Shown: piece by piece, positions 1-10,130 of the stretch
Numbering within the stretch: position 1 is the stretch's first letter
Layout of the letters: each line of letters begins with the position of its first letter
NCBI GenBank assembly: GCA_019693395.1
Contig: JAAMXP010000078.1
Span: 3,869-36,189 of the forward strand
Reading direction: 5' to 3'
From: Ettlia oleoabundans
Lineage: Eukaryota > Chlorophyta > Chlorophyceae > Chlamydomonadales
Length of the DNA stretch: 32,321 nucleotides
Translations under genes and position numbers: made by a program
Notes under the pieces: generated by a model
What the model saw: the letters and a program-made list of their open reading frames with translations, nothing else
Database searches by the model: none
What the model was told of the DNA's origin: nothing

Positions 1-313
1 GATTGCTGGTTGGAATGACATGCAAACAGCAGCAAGAGCTAGTAACGTTTAGGTGGGGTGACCCACGATAGCTGTGGGCAATTGTTGCCAGCTGTGGCAC
101 GTTTTCCTTTTGTCAATGCTGTGCATGCAGCGCACCCTGGCGCATGTGGGCCAAGCATCCACCCCATCCCTCAGGCGCCTGCCTTTCCCCACTAGACAAA
201 CGTATGAACCTACGCGTTACCCACTCGGCCTGCTCCCTCCCTTTGCTCCGTCCGCACCCCCTCCTGTCCCCCCCTCCACTCCCTTGTTGCCCCCACCCCC
301 CTGGTGCCCCCAG

Positions 314-445
314 GAGCGGCTGCGGCCCGACCTGCGGGACGAGGAGGCGGCGCTGTGGATGACCCAGGTGCTGGCAGACAGCGCCAGCGCGCTCATGCCG
401 CAGGTCATGGAGAAGGCGCATCAGTGGGCGCAGTACTGGCGGTAG
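314..445 (+). CDS. Last exon of an unidentified upstream gene (partial)
   Basis: An open segment follows a long C/T-rich tract ending in CCCCAG at 313 and runs to a TAG stop at 443-445. It encodes about 43 residues, starting ERLRPDLRDEEAALW and ending AHQWAQYWR, rich in acidic and helix-forming residues. The reading frame is open further upstream, but that part is Pro-rich translation of the pyrimidine tract, so an intron ending at 313 is the better reading. No family is recognised. A TGTAA signal at 775-779 supports a plus-strand transcript ending here. The rest of the gene lies left of the window or in the first 313 bases, where I see no convincing further exon. Confidence 0.5.
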   Translation, partial: ERLRPDLRDEEAALWMTQVLADSASALMPQVMEKAHQWAQYWR

Positions 446-1163
446 ACGCTGGGTGTTGTGGTGATGGTGGTAGTGGGGTTGAGGCTAGATGCACACAAGG
501 TGGGCGCAGGCGCAACATGCCCAGCCGATGGACGACGATTCCAATGAAGCGCAGCACTTCCTGCTGGGTTTCAAAACCAGGTGTGTTTGTGCCATACAGT
601 GCTCTGTGCACAGTGACTCTGCATTATTGTTCGCCACCCACATCTCCCTGTATTCATATCCCACATGCATGCTGGGTGGCGCAGCCAGCCTAATGCTGCC
701 AACCTACAGTACACGCATTGACCCTGCAATTTGATCCAATGTTGCAATGTATGTACAGTCTATCTGCCAACAAATGTAAAAGGGTAGCTTACCTCATCTG
801 TATTGCCATATACTAGTCTGGCAGTTCGCTTCGTGCCTTCGCCGCCTGCCAGGGTGGCGGTGGTTGGGAAGATGCATTTGGATGGAGAGCCCATTCTTCA
901 CCACTCCGCAGCTGACACACCTGCCTGACCCTTTGGACTGTGCGGCTGGCCGCACTGACGGTTGGCACCTTGTCCTTAGCAACGCGAACGCTGCAACTTT
1001 GAGCTTGACAGCGCGGTGCACCGTGTCCGCTTACATATAATGAAGCTTGTTGTAGGACCCTGTTGCAGCCCGCAGGCGAGTGGGCGAGCCAAAAGCTTCG
1101 AACACTGTATGTCAAGAGCTCGAGGGCTTCACCGCCGTCGCCCCGCGCCTTCGTCTGCAGGGC
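446..1163. other. 3' UTR of the first gene and upstream region of the DUF707 gene
   Basis: No exon is supported here. The left part is the probable 3' UTR of the first gene. The right part should hold the promoter and 5' UTR of the DUF707 gene; an AT-rich ACATATAATG lies at 1033-1042. An ATG at 1040 opens a frame different from that of the first DUF707 exon and would need an intron to join it, which I could not find. Confidence 0.4.
775..779 (+). terminator. TGTAA polyadenylation signal
   Basis: TGTAA is the usual poly(A) signal of green algae. It sits 330 bases after the stop codon at 445, a normal 3' UTR length in this group. It is short enough to occur by chance, so the assignment rests on position. 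Confidence 0.45.
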
Positions 1164-4100
1164 ATGATATTGAACTTGATTTACTTCGTTCTCGGAGCCC
1201 TGGCGTGCCATACCTTGCAGCAACAAGGGGCTCTACCGCTGGGTGGCGGCAGTAACAAGGTCTCGCGGGCCAGTCCCGCCGACCGCTTCCACCAAGCCCC
1301 TTGCCCGCCCGCTCGGCAGGCCGGCACCAAGCGCAAGAATTTGGTGTTTGCAGCAGTGGGCGACAGCTGGACACCAAGCAGGTGGGCCGACAGGGGGCAT
1401 CAAGAGGCTGGCAGGCTGCCTCTGGAGCTTCACGTCCAATCCCATCCGAGCACCTGAAGCGGGTGCTGCTGCATGATTCTGCTGCAGGTGGGGTTACAGC
1501 GAGGGGGCTGGGTGGGACCTTGTGGCTGTTTACTTTGGCAACCAAAGTGACTGGAACTGCTCCCAGGTGAGGCCCAGGTTCAGCTGGGGTGGACGATGTG
1601 GCAGGCAGCTGGGGTGGCAGGTTTTGTTGATCATGTTCAAGCCGGTGGCGCTGGTTGGTCGACGGCATGCTCAGCTTCTGGCATGCAAGCTGCGCCTGTT
1701 CTGATCATCCTGCTAACTTGTGTCTTTGCCCTGCTGCCGATGCAGTGCACGTTGTCACTGCGCATGCCCAGCGCTATGAAGTGGCAGATGCTGTGGGCTC
1801 TTATGCAGGAAACACAGCCGCAGTGGCGCGGCATCTGGGCGACACTGAGGTGCGCAGGCTAGTGGCACTTAAAGCCTGGCATGGCATAGGCAGTGTGGTG
1901 TGGGCTGCATTGAACCCAGCCAAGACTCCTGTTCGTGTGCAGGGGCCAGCAGCCGCGTGCCGCCAGCATCAGTCGCTGGGCCTGAGGGCGCGAGCCTCAC
2001 CGCCAAAATACAATCTACTCCCATCTACCTGCAGCCCTTCCCTTCATGTTGACATCAGCAGTTGCACACCCTGCTGCCTGTGCAGGCGGCAGTACAGTTT
2101 TGTGATGGTTGCTGACGACGACCTGCTCATTGATGCCTGCACCATAGACACGCTGTTTAATGTGAGCACAGCACGGTCCATGACAGCAAAGCACATGGAC
2201 TACAACTGCAATCAGGGCTGCACAACTGCCTAATAAAAGAGTCACGTGGCTCCAGATTCGCCATTGCATATATAACACTTTTAGTGTCGTCCTTTCTGGG
2301 CACAGTTTGCGGACTGTGGCCTTCCAGCTGCACACATGGCTGGCTGTGCCTGGGTGCTGATGCTGGTGTCTGCTTCCAGGCCCCACCACGAACGCGCTTG
2401 CCTCCTCACATGCTCCTTTGTTGCTGCCTCTGTGGGTTTTTTTCTTTCATGCTTGTAGTCCATGCGACACCATGAGCTGCTGGCAGCCCAGCCCTCAAAC
2501 TGCCGCGGTAATGACAGCGACAACCCATATTGGTGAGGCGCTGGCGAGTGGGTATTCACCTGCGGTGGTGTCACATGGGTACTGGGTTTGCAAGGGGCTG
2601 GGATCTGCAAGTGCAGGTCAGCTGGCCCTTGTAGCATCCACGTAACCTACTGGCAAGCCAGCGGGCCCACCCCAGCAAGATACCCGGTCGAAGTTGAAGC
2701 AATGGTGCTCTCCCGATCCCTCATCCTCTGCAGGGTGCACTGGCAGCTTCCGGGCCTGGAGCTGCACTTTGTGAACGTCATAGAGGTGAGCGGCAGGGGG
2801 TCAGCAACACACTGCGTATGTGGAAGGAGAAGGGCCCGGCCCCCGTTGCTCTGCTCAGGGGTGTGGCACTGCACGACAACGCGCTGTTGAGCACCCTGGT
2901 TGAGCGATGTGTCCAAGCTGCCAGCCTGCCTGAGCACCTGCGGCGGACCCCCGTCCTCAATGTGTTGCAGGTCACCGCTCCTGCCTTCCAGATGCAATAC
3001 CTGGACCGAAGAGTGCGGCCACTGCTGCAGCACACATATTCTGGTGAGCTGGCTGGCTGGCTGTTGGCTTGCTACTTGGGCATGCTCATGAGCATGCACA
3101 ACGCGGGTTGGTGGGACTCATAACTGCCCATCTGTCTGGCTTTGGGTACGCTGGATGTACGTACGCCTGACTGACTGGTCGACTTCCACCCGGGTGTTTT
3201 TTGCGTCGGAACACACAAGCGGTTGATCCCTGGCTGGCGTGCATACCAAGTCACCACGTGGTCCACGCCCTCCAGCCATCACGTGGCTTGCTTGTGGTGT
3301 GCCTTCCCAGAGCAAGTTCCACCGCCTCCAGCTCCTGATGCCCGCTGCCTATCATGCAGCGCGTCTCTGCCCAGCTTGTGCTGGCATTTTGGCATTGGCC
3401 CAGCACTGGCTCGACGGCCCTTGTGCGGGCCCAGTTCCCTTGCTCTTTCTTGCCTGCCCGCCCTCCTGCATGCCTGCACTGATGTTATGCATGCCCCTGG
3501 CGTGCATTTCCGCAGGATGGGGCCTGCCCTTCTGCTTCTCTGCCCTCACTCGATTCTCCAGGGTGAAGCTGGCGGCAATAGACGCCGCCTGCATGGTGCA
3601 CCCCAAGCGCGTTGATGTTGGTAAGAAGCGCTCATTCGCCGCGCCAGCGCATCCCTGTCTGTGTGCCAGCTGCGCCCCCGTATGTAAAGCCCCACCTTGC
3701 CCCAGCCGAGCCCGCAATGCCCTCAATGCCAATGGCCGCACTCACTCATATTGTGCCCCACTACATCATGCCAAGCTATGGTGACTTGGCTCCCGCATCC
3801 CATGTCCCTACAGGCCGCAAAATGAGTGTGTCTGAACGCATACGGCGCGGCGTGGTCAAGCCTGGCAGCATATACTCCAAATTCAGTGAGCTCACGCCTT
3901 ACGAAAGCCCCCTGCAGGAGCAGCGCGCTGTGTGGGAGGTGCGCAGCGATGCTCCAAAGGCAGGCGGTGCGCCGGAAGGCGAGCGGGCACTGTCTGTCCG
4001 TTGCACCCTTGCTGATCCGCCTTTTGCGGCCATGCGGACCGGTGTGCCAGTGTTGATGCTGCCGGGGGCCTCAGAAACGCCGGATAATGTTGGGATGGAT

Positions 4101-4678
4101 GTGACCTGGTTGCCCCAGACCTTTCAGCCAGCATGCCAATACCGGCCGTCCCACTGGCTGTGCTGGCTATCTCCCTACTAGTAGTACTAGCCAGCGCAAG
4201 CAGCACGTTGCTACTGAACGATTTGAACGCCCCCTGACCACCAGCAACCCTCCCCCACCTGAGTCCCCCCCACACCCCCCCCACCCTGCACGCCCGTGTC
4301 TCGCAGGAATGTGGGTTCACAGAGGACGCGGCGCGGGTGCAACGCCAAGCCTACCCCCCCCACCCCGTCATTCACGGGACGGTGCTTGCAGAAGGGTCAG
4401 GGGTGGATGGGCCATTGGCAACAGCATTAGAGGGCGCAGCGCAGGGACAGCAGCATCCACGGCAACAGCGGCTGGATGGGGGCCAGCACTTGGTGGCTCT
4501 TGCCTCAAGCGGCCGCCTGCTAAAGCTGCCGCTGCTGCTGCTAGTGCAGCTTGGCCTAGCAGCCGCAGCAGGGGCAATGGTGGCAATACGGTGGGACAAG
4601 CCGGGCCAGGAATTGCAGCCCACATCACCCAGGCAGCAGCTATCGCTGGTGTTGGCACGAGCAGCTGCAAGGGGGTGA
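1164..4678 (+). CDS. DUF707 family glycosyltransferase-like membrane protein
   Basis: Exons: 1164-1381, 1500-1566, 1746-1849, 2086-2161, 2459-2532, 2734-2785, 2971-3043, 3516-3620, 3814-3938, 4307-4678, giving 421 residues. Introns are GT-AG and phases agree throughout. Family landmarks appear in order: NLVFAAVGDSW, WDLVAVYFGNQSDW, KWQMLWALM, YSFVMVADDDLLIDACTI (acidic DDD at residues 140-142, a DxD-like nucleotide-sugar/metal motif), LLAAQPS, FVNVIEVTAPAF and AIDAACMVHPKR. This order fits DUF707 (Pfam PF05212) proteins of plants and algae, regarded as glycosyltransferase-like; some databases carry the misleading name lysine-ketoglutarate reductase trans-splicing related. Residues 1-18 are hydrophobic, suggesting a Golgi/ER signal anchor. 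ATG 1164 is the first in frame. The last intron is uncertain: read-through of exon 9 instead stops at 4181 and gives 378 residues. The long form ends with a Leu/Ala-rich hydrophobic stretch. Confidence 0.83.
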
Positions 4679-5251
4679 CCCTAGTGTGACAGCCTGGCCA
4701 CCTTGTACAGCCACCGTCCCTTGTCGCACTGCCCGCCTCGCCCACCTTTGCTCAATTTTATCATATCAAAGTTAACTTAACTGGTTATGCCTGCTATTGA
4801 GACAAGAAATGCTCGCACTGATCATGTATCTTCCCGGCTAATTTGTCGAGCAGGAGAAGAATAGCGTCAAGGCCAGCACAGGTTGCTGGTGTAGCGCAGC
4901 GGGGGTCAAATGAAAGGGTTGCTGTCAAGCAGATGGGCACAGGCTTGCATGGTGGATGCTCTGGAGTGCATACTGAACGGTTGGAGAGTGGGTATCACAA
5001 CCAATTGGCGCTGCCGACGATTACGAGAAATAACCACTTGCTGGGGGTAGGGGGATGGCAGAAGGGGCAACAGAACAAAGCAAGGGAAACCAGAGGTGGG
5101 TGGTAGTGTGACCGCTGTTTGGCAGCCACCCAATGAGCACCGGGCCCCGCCTCGCCACTGCCATCTGCGCCGGCAAGCACCAAGCATATGTTGGCTGGAT
5201 GGCTTCCTGCCACATGCTGGGTGGATCCGGGGCTGATCTACAGGCGCCACA
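4679..5251. other. Convergent intergenic region
   Basis: This lies between the 3' ends of the plus-strand DUF707 gene and minus-strand hydrolase A. It should hold both 3' UTRs. I found no TGTAA on either strand and no convincing exon. An AT-rich stretch around 4755-4800 is the only compositional feature. Confidence 0.4.
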
Positions 5252-6628
5252 TCACCGGCAGCCCTCCCTGTGCTCTGTGAGGCAGGAAATCTTTCCTCCC
5301 AGGTCGTACTTCTTGGCCAGCTCGTTCAGGTCCTTCTTGCCCTTGCTCTCAAGCCACTCCAGGGTGGCGCGCACGTGGTCTGCACAAGTTGAAGGGGGGC
5401 AGGCGTTATCAGGGGCAGGGGTAGGGTGGTAACCTGGGAGCCGGGTGATGGAAAGCGGGCAGGCAACCCCAGGCCCCGTTCAGAGCACAGCTGTCATATT
5501 AGCGTTCCAGGGTAGACCTATACCTTTTGTGAGTGAAGCACAAGCACACAGAAGCGGCACTCACCCGACACAATCTCGTGCCAAGACCAGGCCAGGTTGA
5601 GCTCTGCAGGCGGGTGCGCAGGCGCCGGCATGAGCTGTGCCAGGGGCAGCAAGATGCACAGCTAAACACACCTTGAGCATCTAGGCTACGCAGGCCCAGA
5701 TGCAGTGTGGCTCAGTAGCTAAGGGCACGGCAGGCTGGTTGGTTGTGCATGCTGCCACCCACCCACCCACCCAGCCTGCCACCCACCCTGCCAGATCTGG
5801 CTTTCGTCTGAGATGAGGTTGTAGTAGGGGCTACTGCGCTTCAGCCAGGGCAGGATCTTGGGCAGCTGGCTCACCCACTTGCGCTTCTGCGACAGTACAA
5901 GCGGTAGCAAACTAGGAGCAGAGGCATCAGCACCCTGCCAGCCTGCGTACCAGCGCAATGTGTTGGTCTGCGCTGCCAGCCAGCGCCCCACTAACAAGCC
6001 GGCAACCCTCAACCACATGCCGCCGCTGAAAAGCCGAGTTTCAGGGGCCCTGTTTCCACTGCTGTGGCACGGGGCCTCACCAGCCTGACATCATATGTGA
6101 CCATGCCCTTGGCATCGAGCACACCGATCTTGCGCAGCGCTGCCTGGATTTGGGCCGACTGGGTGCGGGTGATGTGCATGGAGCGGTCAGACAGGAATGA
6201 CTTGGTGACGGGGCGGGCGGGAATCTGCAGACGGGCGGGGACCGGGGGGCTGATTGTCAGGTGGTTGCAAGGGGTTAAAGCAGTTTGCTGCAGGCTGGAC
6301 TGGTGTAGAGGTGGGCTGCGGGCAGCATGCAATGTACAGTTCGTGGACAGATTGGTGGGCCTTTGGCTGTACATTTGCATGTCCCTTGCCCCCATCTGTT
6401 CCCCCCTCCCTTAGCACTCACAAAGATGTAGTCGGCAGGCACGTTGTTTTTCTCAAAGATGCGTATGGCGGCATTTATCTGGCGCGTGGTCTGCTCATCA
6501 CGCTCCATCATGTAGTAAGCAACAGGCGGGAAGGGTACCTTGAGCTTCAGCGTCTCCTCGTCCACCAGGCCCCACGACTTGGCCCACGGCATGTTCACCT
6601 CTGCACAAGCACAAGCCTGCTGCACAGT

Positions 6629-6707
<79 letters not shown>

Positions 6708-8493
6708 GGGAGAGCGTGGCAGGAGGGATGAGGGGCAGCGGATACCACAGTCAAACTCACAGCGGGCTCGCTTGCAACTTGCTCTTGCCAAACCCTCCCC
6801 CACGCACTGCCAGCCTCACATTCAGGCCCAGGCAGTGTCAGCCGCAACCCACTCAGCCTCACCGCTAACCACGCCCTCAATCTTCATTGTGCCGGGGAAC
6901 TTAATGGCAAAGGCTGCCCCAGAAGAGATTCCAAACATGTACTTTGGTTTCTTGGACAGGCCAAACTTCTTTGTCCAGGCCTTGATCACGGCCGCTGAGT
7001 CGGCCTGGTCGCCTGCAGGGGATCGAACAGCAAGGGATCAGTCAAGCAGCCAAGGGTTAACAGGGAGGGTTGAGGGTGCAACGGGAAGGAACACCTCGGC
7101 AGGAAGGCATCAAGGTAAGCAGAACCGGCCGCAACATCGCAACTTTGCGCAGTGCAGTGCAGAGCAAGTGCTTGGTGGTGGTGGGCACAGCAACCAGGCG
7201 GTAGCCAGCTTGCAGCAGGCCATGCGGAGCAGAAGCCCAGCGTTGCATGAGCACCAATCACAATGCATTTCCTTGGAACCCCTGCTTGCCAGTCCGCCAC
7301 AACTCCTACCCTTCATTGATCTGCAGATGGCAGCAACACAGAAGAGGTGCTGGCTGTGCTGCACTCACTCAGTTCTGAGTTGCCAGAGCTGGAGAAGCAG
7401 CGGTTGCGGTACTCTCGGTTCTTGCTCATCAGCGCCAGCACGGCATAGCCACGAGCCAGGCACTGCTTGGTGTGGGAGACCTCCTCAGGAAGGCCTGCAG
7501 CATACCATTGTGTGATGGGTTAGCAGTGCTGTGCAGTGAGTACTGGCTTGTAGGGTGGACAGCAGTGGGCGCATTGCATCCGCCAACGCAATTCTCTAGT
7601 GTAATATGCCTCGCGGGTGATAACTTGATAAGCGGCCGCAAGGCTGTGAGCCAGGAGGACAACATGCAGACAATTCGACAATGCAACAACAAGGGCGTTG
7701 GGGGTGGCAAGGCGGCAGCCCACCCGTGCACATGGGGCACTTCCTGCTCTTGTAGAACCAGCTGTATGGGTCGTGCTTGCAGCCATGGACAAAAATGCAG
7801 GTGCCTTTCACGCTGCCTTTGGGCAACCGATACAACGCAACCCGCTTGCCATCGGGGTACCTGGAAACACAGGACGGTTGGCAGGCAGCCCGCATGGCAG
7901 TGCGCAGGAGGAGGGATGCTGGGCACGGCCAGTGGGAGCAGCGCAAAGCATGTTGCAAAGTGCCGCTAGACCTTTCAATGCAATGGGTCGATGTGCAGCA
8001 ATGAAGCAGCAATGGGCTTACCTGAAAACAGTCAGCGTGAACTGGCCTCTTCAGGCATTCATAAGCATGAGGGGCGCCCAGGGCAGTCGCCCGCACAAAA
8101 GCCACAGCGACACCACCCTGCTGCAACGACTGCTCACTTGAAAGTGCTAGGGTCTCCCAAAGTCTTTAGCACGTCTGTCTGAAGCGCTGCCGCTGCCAGC
8201 ACAAGTCCAAACGTATGGGCAACCTCGTCCAGCGTGGCGTTGATAGGTGGCGTGGCGGAGGCGGCGGTTACCATGTCGTCTGGCAAGTCCCTCCCGCTGT
8301 TGACGGCCTGGGAAGCCATGGTAACGGCCATCAGCACCTGCTGGAACAGAGGCACCTCCCTGGGCTTCACCTTTATAATCGAGGGTCCTTCAGGGCTGTT
8401 TAGGCTGGCCGCATAATCGGGCACCGCCAAGGCGGGCGCCGCCAGCAGCAGCACGCAGGCTGCTGCAACCCAGGCTGCCGGTGGTCGACACAT
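5252..8493 (-). CDS. Secreted alpha/beta hydrolase, paralogue A
   Basis: Exons in coding order: 8138-8493, 7724-7860, 7369-7494, 6863-7012, 6422-6600, 6081-6224, 5787-5886, 5565-5603, 5252-5379; all GT-AG, phases consistent, 452 residues. The ATG at 8493 opens a signal peptide (Ala/Leu-rich core, residues 7-22). An oxyanion-type segment FVHGCKHDPYSWF at 142-154 is followed by CPMC and LPEEV. The nucleophile elbow is YMFGISSGAAF with Ser236 in G-x-S-x-G. His406 in AWSWHEI is a candidate catalytic His; the acidic member is not certain. This combination fits a eukaryotic alpha/beta-hydrolase fold group of unknown substrate. Exon 8 begins after a CTGCAG acceptor, chosen because it preserves phase 1 and exists in both paralogues. 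Gene B, same orientation, is its tandem copy. Intron 4 carries a long TG/CA microsatellite. Confidence 0.88.
6631..6706. repeat. (CA)38 microsatellite in intron 4 of hydrolase A
   Basis: Uninterrupted CA dinucleotides run for 76 bases, reading (TG)n on the coding strand. The repeat lies 30 bases upstream of the exon 5 acceptor. It also produces long meaningless Cys-Val or His-Thr open frames on both strands. Confidence 0.98.
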
Positions 8494-8751
8494 GGTCGTG
8501 TGCCTTGGCGCAATCCTGCAGAGCAATGTAATGTGGTTTCAAGGGCGCTTCCTTCATAGGCATTGCCAAGAGCCATGCGGTCCATGCTCTGAAGTCCACT
8601 GCCGGCTCCAAGCCCAACGAAAACCCCTGTTAACGGTTTGCGGATTGAAGCTGAAACCAGCGCCAGACAGGCGCGATAAGGGGTACAGGCAGGCCCGGCT
8701 GCTAAGGGGGAAGGAGCTCACTTACAAGCTCCACTTCTAGAAGACGCTTCT

Positions 8752-8994
8752 TCAGCCCGCGAATTCGTCGATAAATTTACCAAGTACTAGACAAAACGCG
8801 TCGCGCGCCGCTTGAGTGCAAACTGCACTGCCTGCATTGCGGCGGGACGCGTTTGGGTAGGAGCCGGTTTGGAAATACTGAACAGTCTTGATGATGTCAG
8901 AATTTGTCTCATTCATTGCTGCTGCTGGAGCCGGCAGTGTGCACGCTGCAGCGAGGACCAGGTTCTGCAGGCACCGGCTGCCGCTGCCTACCAT
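8752..8994 (-). CDS. Small possible secreted protein (80 aa), unrecognised
   Basis: A single open frame runs from ATG at 8994 to TGA at 8752. The N-terminal 25 residues are hydrophobic and Ala-rich, ending PAPAAA, like a short signal peptide. The rest is an ordinary mixed sequence with three Cys and segments such as DIIKTVQYFQTGSYP and LGKFIDEFAG, not the repetitive output of a GC-rich shadow frame. It lies upstream of hydrolase A, on the same strand, with 258 bases between its stop and the start of A. It could be a separate small gene, a 5' exon of something larger, or a chance ORF. No family is recognised. Confidence 0.38.
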   Translation of the reverse strand: MVGSGSRCLQNLVLAAACTLPAPAAAMNETNSDIIKTVQYFQTGSYPNASRRNAGSAVCTQAARDAFCLVLGKFIDEFAG

Positions 8995-10130
8995 AGCCGT
9001 CCCCGGAGGATGCGTCTGCCTAGAATGGCTGCCGCCATCTGGATGTAAGGTCACGTTGATGAACCCACGCTACATCCAGGAGGATTTTGGAGATTACAGT
9101 CCATAAACCACGCTACAGTAGGAGGGCAGCGGGGGCAGGCCGCAGGCATCGACCACAACCGCCTGCCAACCGCCAGGGCTTGGGATCATCCNCCCCCCCG
9201 GCCCGGCCCAAGTGCTCACGACCCACATACACTACCACCACCACCGCCACCATCAGTTCCCCCTCTACGTTAGGTTTATGCAATGGATGCTGAAGTCTCC
9301 AATGATCAATCCCCCTGCCTGCATGTGCTGTGAGCCTTCACACACACCGCCGCACGGAGGCTCTGGTATCACACACCCACTTGATACCCAAAACAACAGA
9401 TTCTAATTCTCACCCGCACCCAAGCCCCTCGTCAGCCTACGACTAGCACACTTCCGCCTCACCCCGTGTATCCCTTACATAAACAAGCTCTACCGCGTTT
9501 TCGTGCCTGTTTAGCGTCCATGCCAGTGTGCCTAATCAGCTTGCACCAAGGGCAGGCCGTGCAACCAGTTGCGCGGTTTGTGGGGGCCGGTGAGGGCACG
9601 AGGAGCCAGTAACAGGCGCAGGGTCACGAGCATGAGCAACGGCAACCAGCCTATCCGACCAGCTGAATTGAGCAGTATCCCAACAGTGTGAATGGGGGTT
9701 GAAGCAGGACATCTTATTTTTTGGTGGGCTGAGAAATCGAGGGGAAGTCTGCGGCACATATTAGGGGCAGTCAATCAAGAGGAAATTAAGGAGAAGAAGT
9801 CGGGGATGGAATCCTGCCTGCCTAAGCATGTACAGGTGGAACCAAAGCGGCCATGCACCAGGCACTCGCCACAAAAAAACGCCTTGTACAACGACAGGGC
9901 AACGAGTGCAGGGGTTGCAAAGCAAGAGGAAATGTTGCCAGCCAGAGCTTGGTAGCAGAGACGGTGGCTCGTCACTGGTGCGGGAGGAGGAGCAATGGAG
10001 GTACCCGTTGATAGCTGTGATGGGCTCAAAGTTGTGGTGGAGGTGGAGTGTGGTTGGGGTTGATGTGGGGTAGCGTAATTGTGTGTGCATGCATGGGCGG
10101 GGTCCAGTGGCTTCCAGAGCGGCGCTTGCA
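8995..10130. other. Intergenic region between the hydrolase paralogues
   Basis: No convincing exon. It contains a C-rich run with an undetermined base at 9192, an imprecise ACC-rich stretch near 9230-9255, and TTACA at 9475-9479, which reads TGTAA on the minus strand and could end the hydrolase B transcript about 650 bases after its stop. Confidence 0.4.

Noticed and set aside
813..1226. 137-codon minus-strand ORF upstream of the DUF707 gene
   Set aside because: It overlaps the first DUF707 exon, has no domain-like features and no splice partners; typical GC-rich shadow frame.
2818..3123. Possible extra plus-strand DUF707 exon including 2860-2970
   Set aside because: Including it breaks the join FVNVIE-VTAPAF, which matches the family; it reads as intron.
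5604..5636. Longer start of hydrolase A exon 8, beginning LMPAPAHPPAEL
   Set aside because: The required acceptor is in the wrong phase in A and does not exist in B; the shared CTGCAG acceptor keeps phase in both.
6254..6880. ORFs of about 200 codons on both strands with Cys-Val or His-Thr runs
   Set aside because: They are translations of the CA/TG microsatellite; only hydrolase A exons 4 and 5 are real here.
9187..9200. C-run with an undetermined base at 9192
   Set aside because: It is a sequencing uncertainty in a homopolymer, not a biological feature.
9532..9774. 80-codon minus-strand ORF with a hydrophobic stretch
   Set aside because: No splice context, no conserved motif, and its hydrophobicity comes from a short Leu-rich run.
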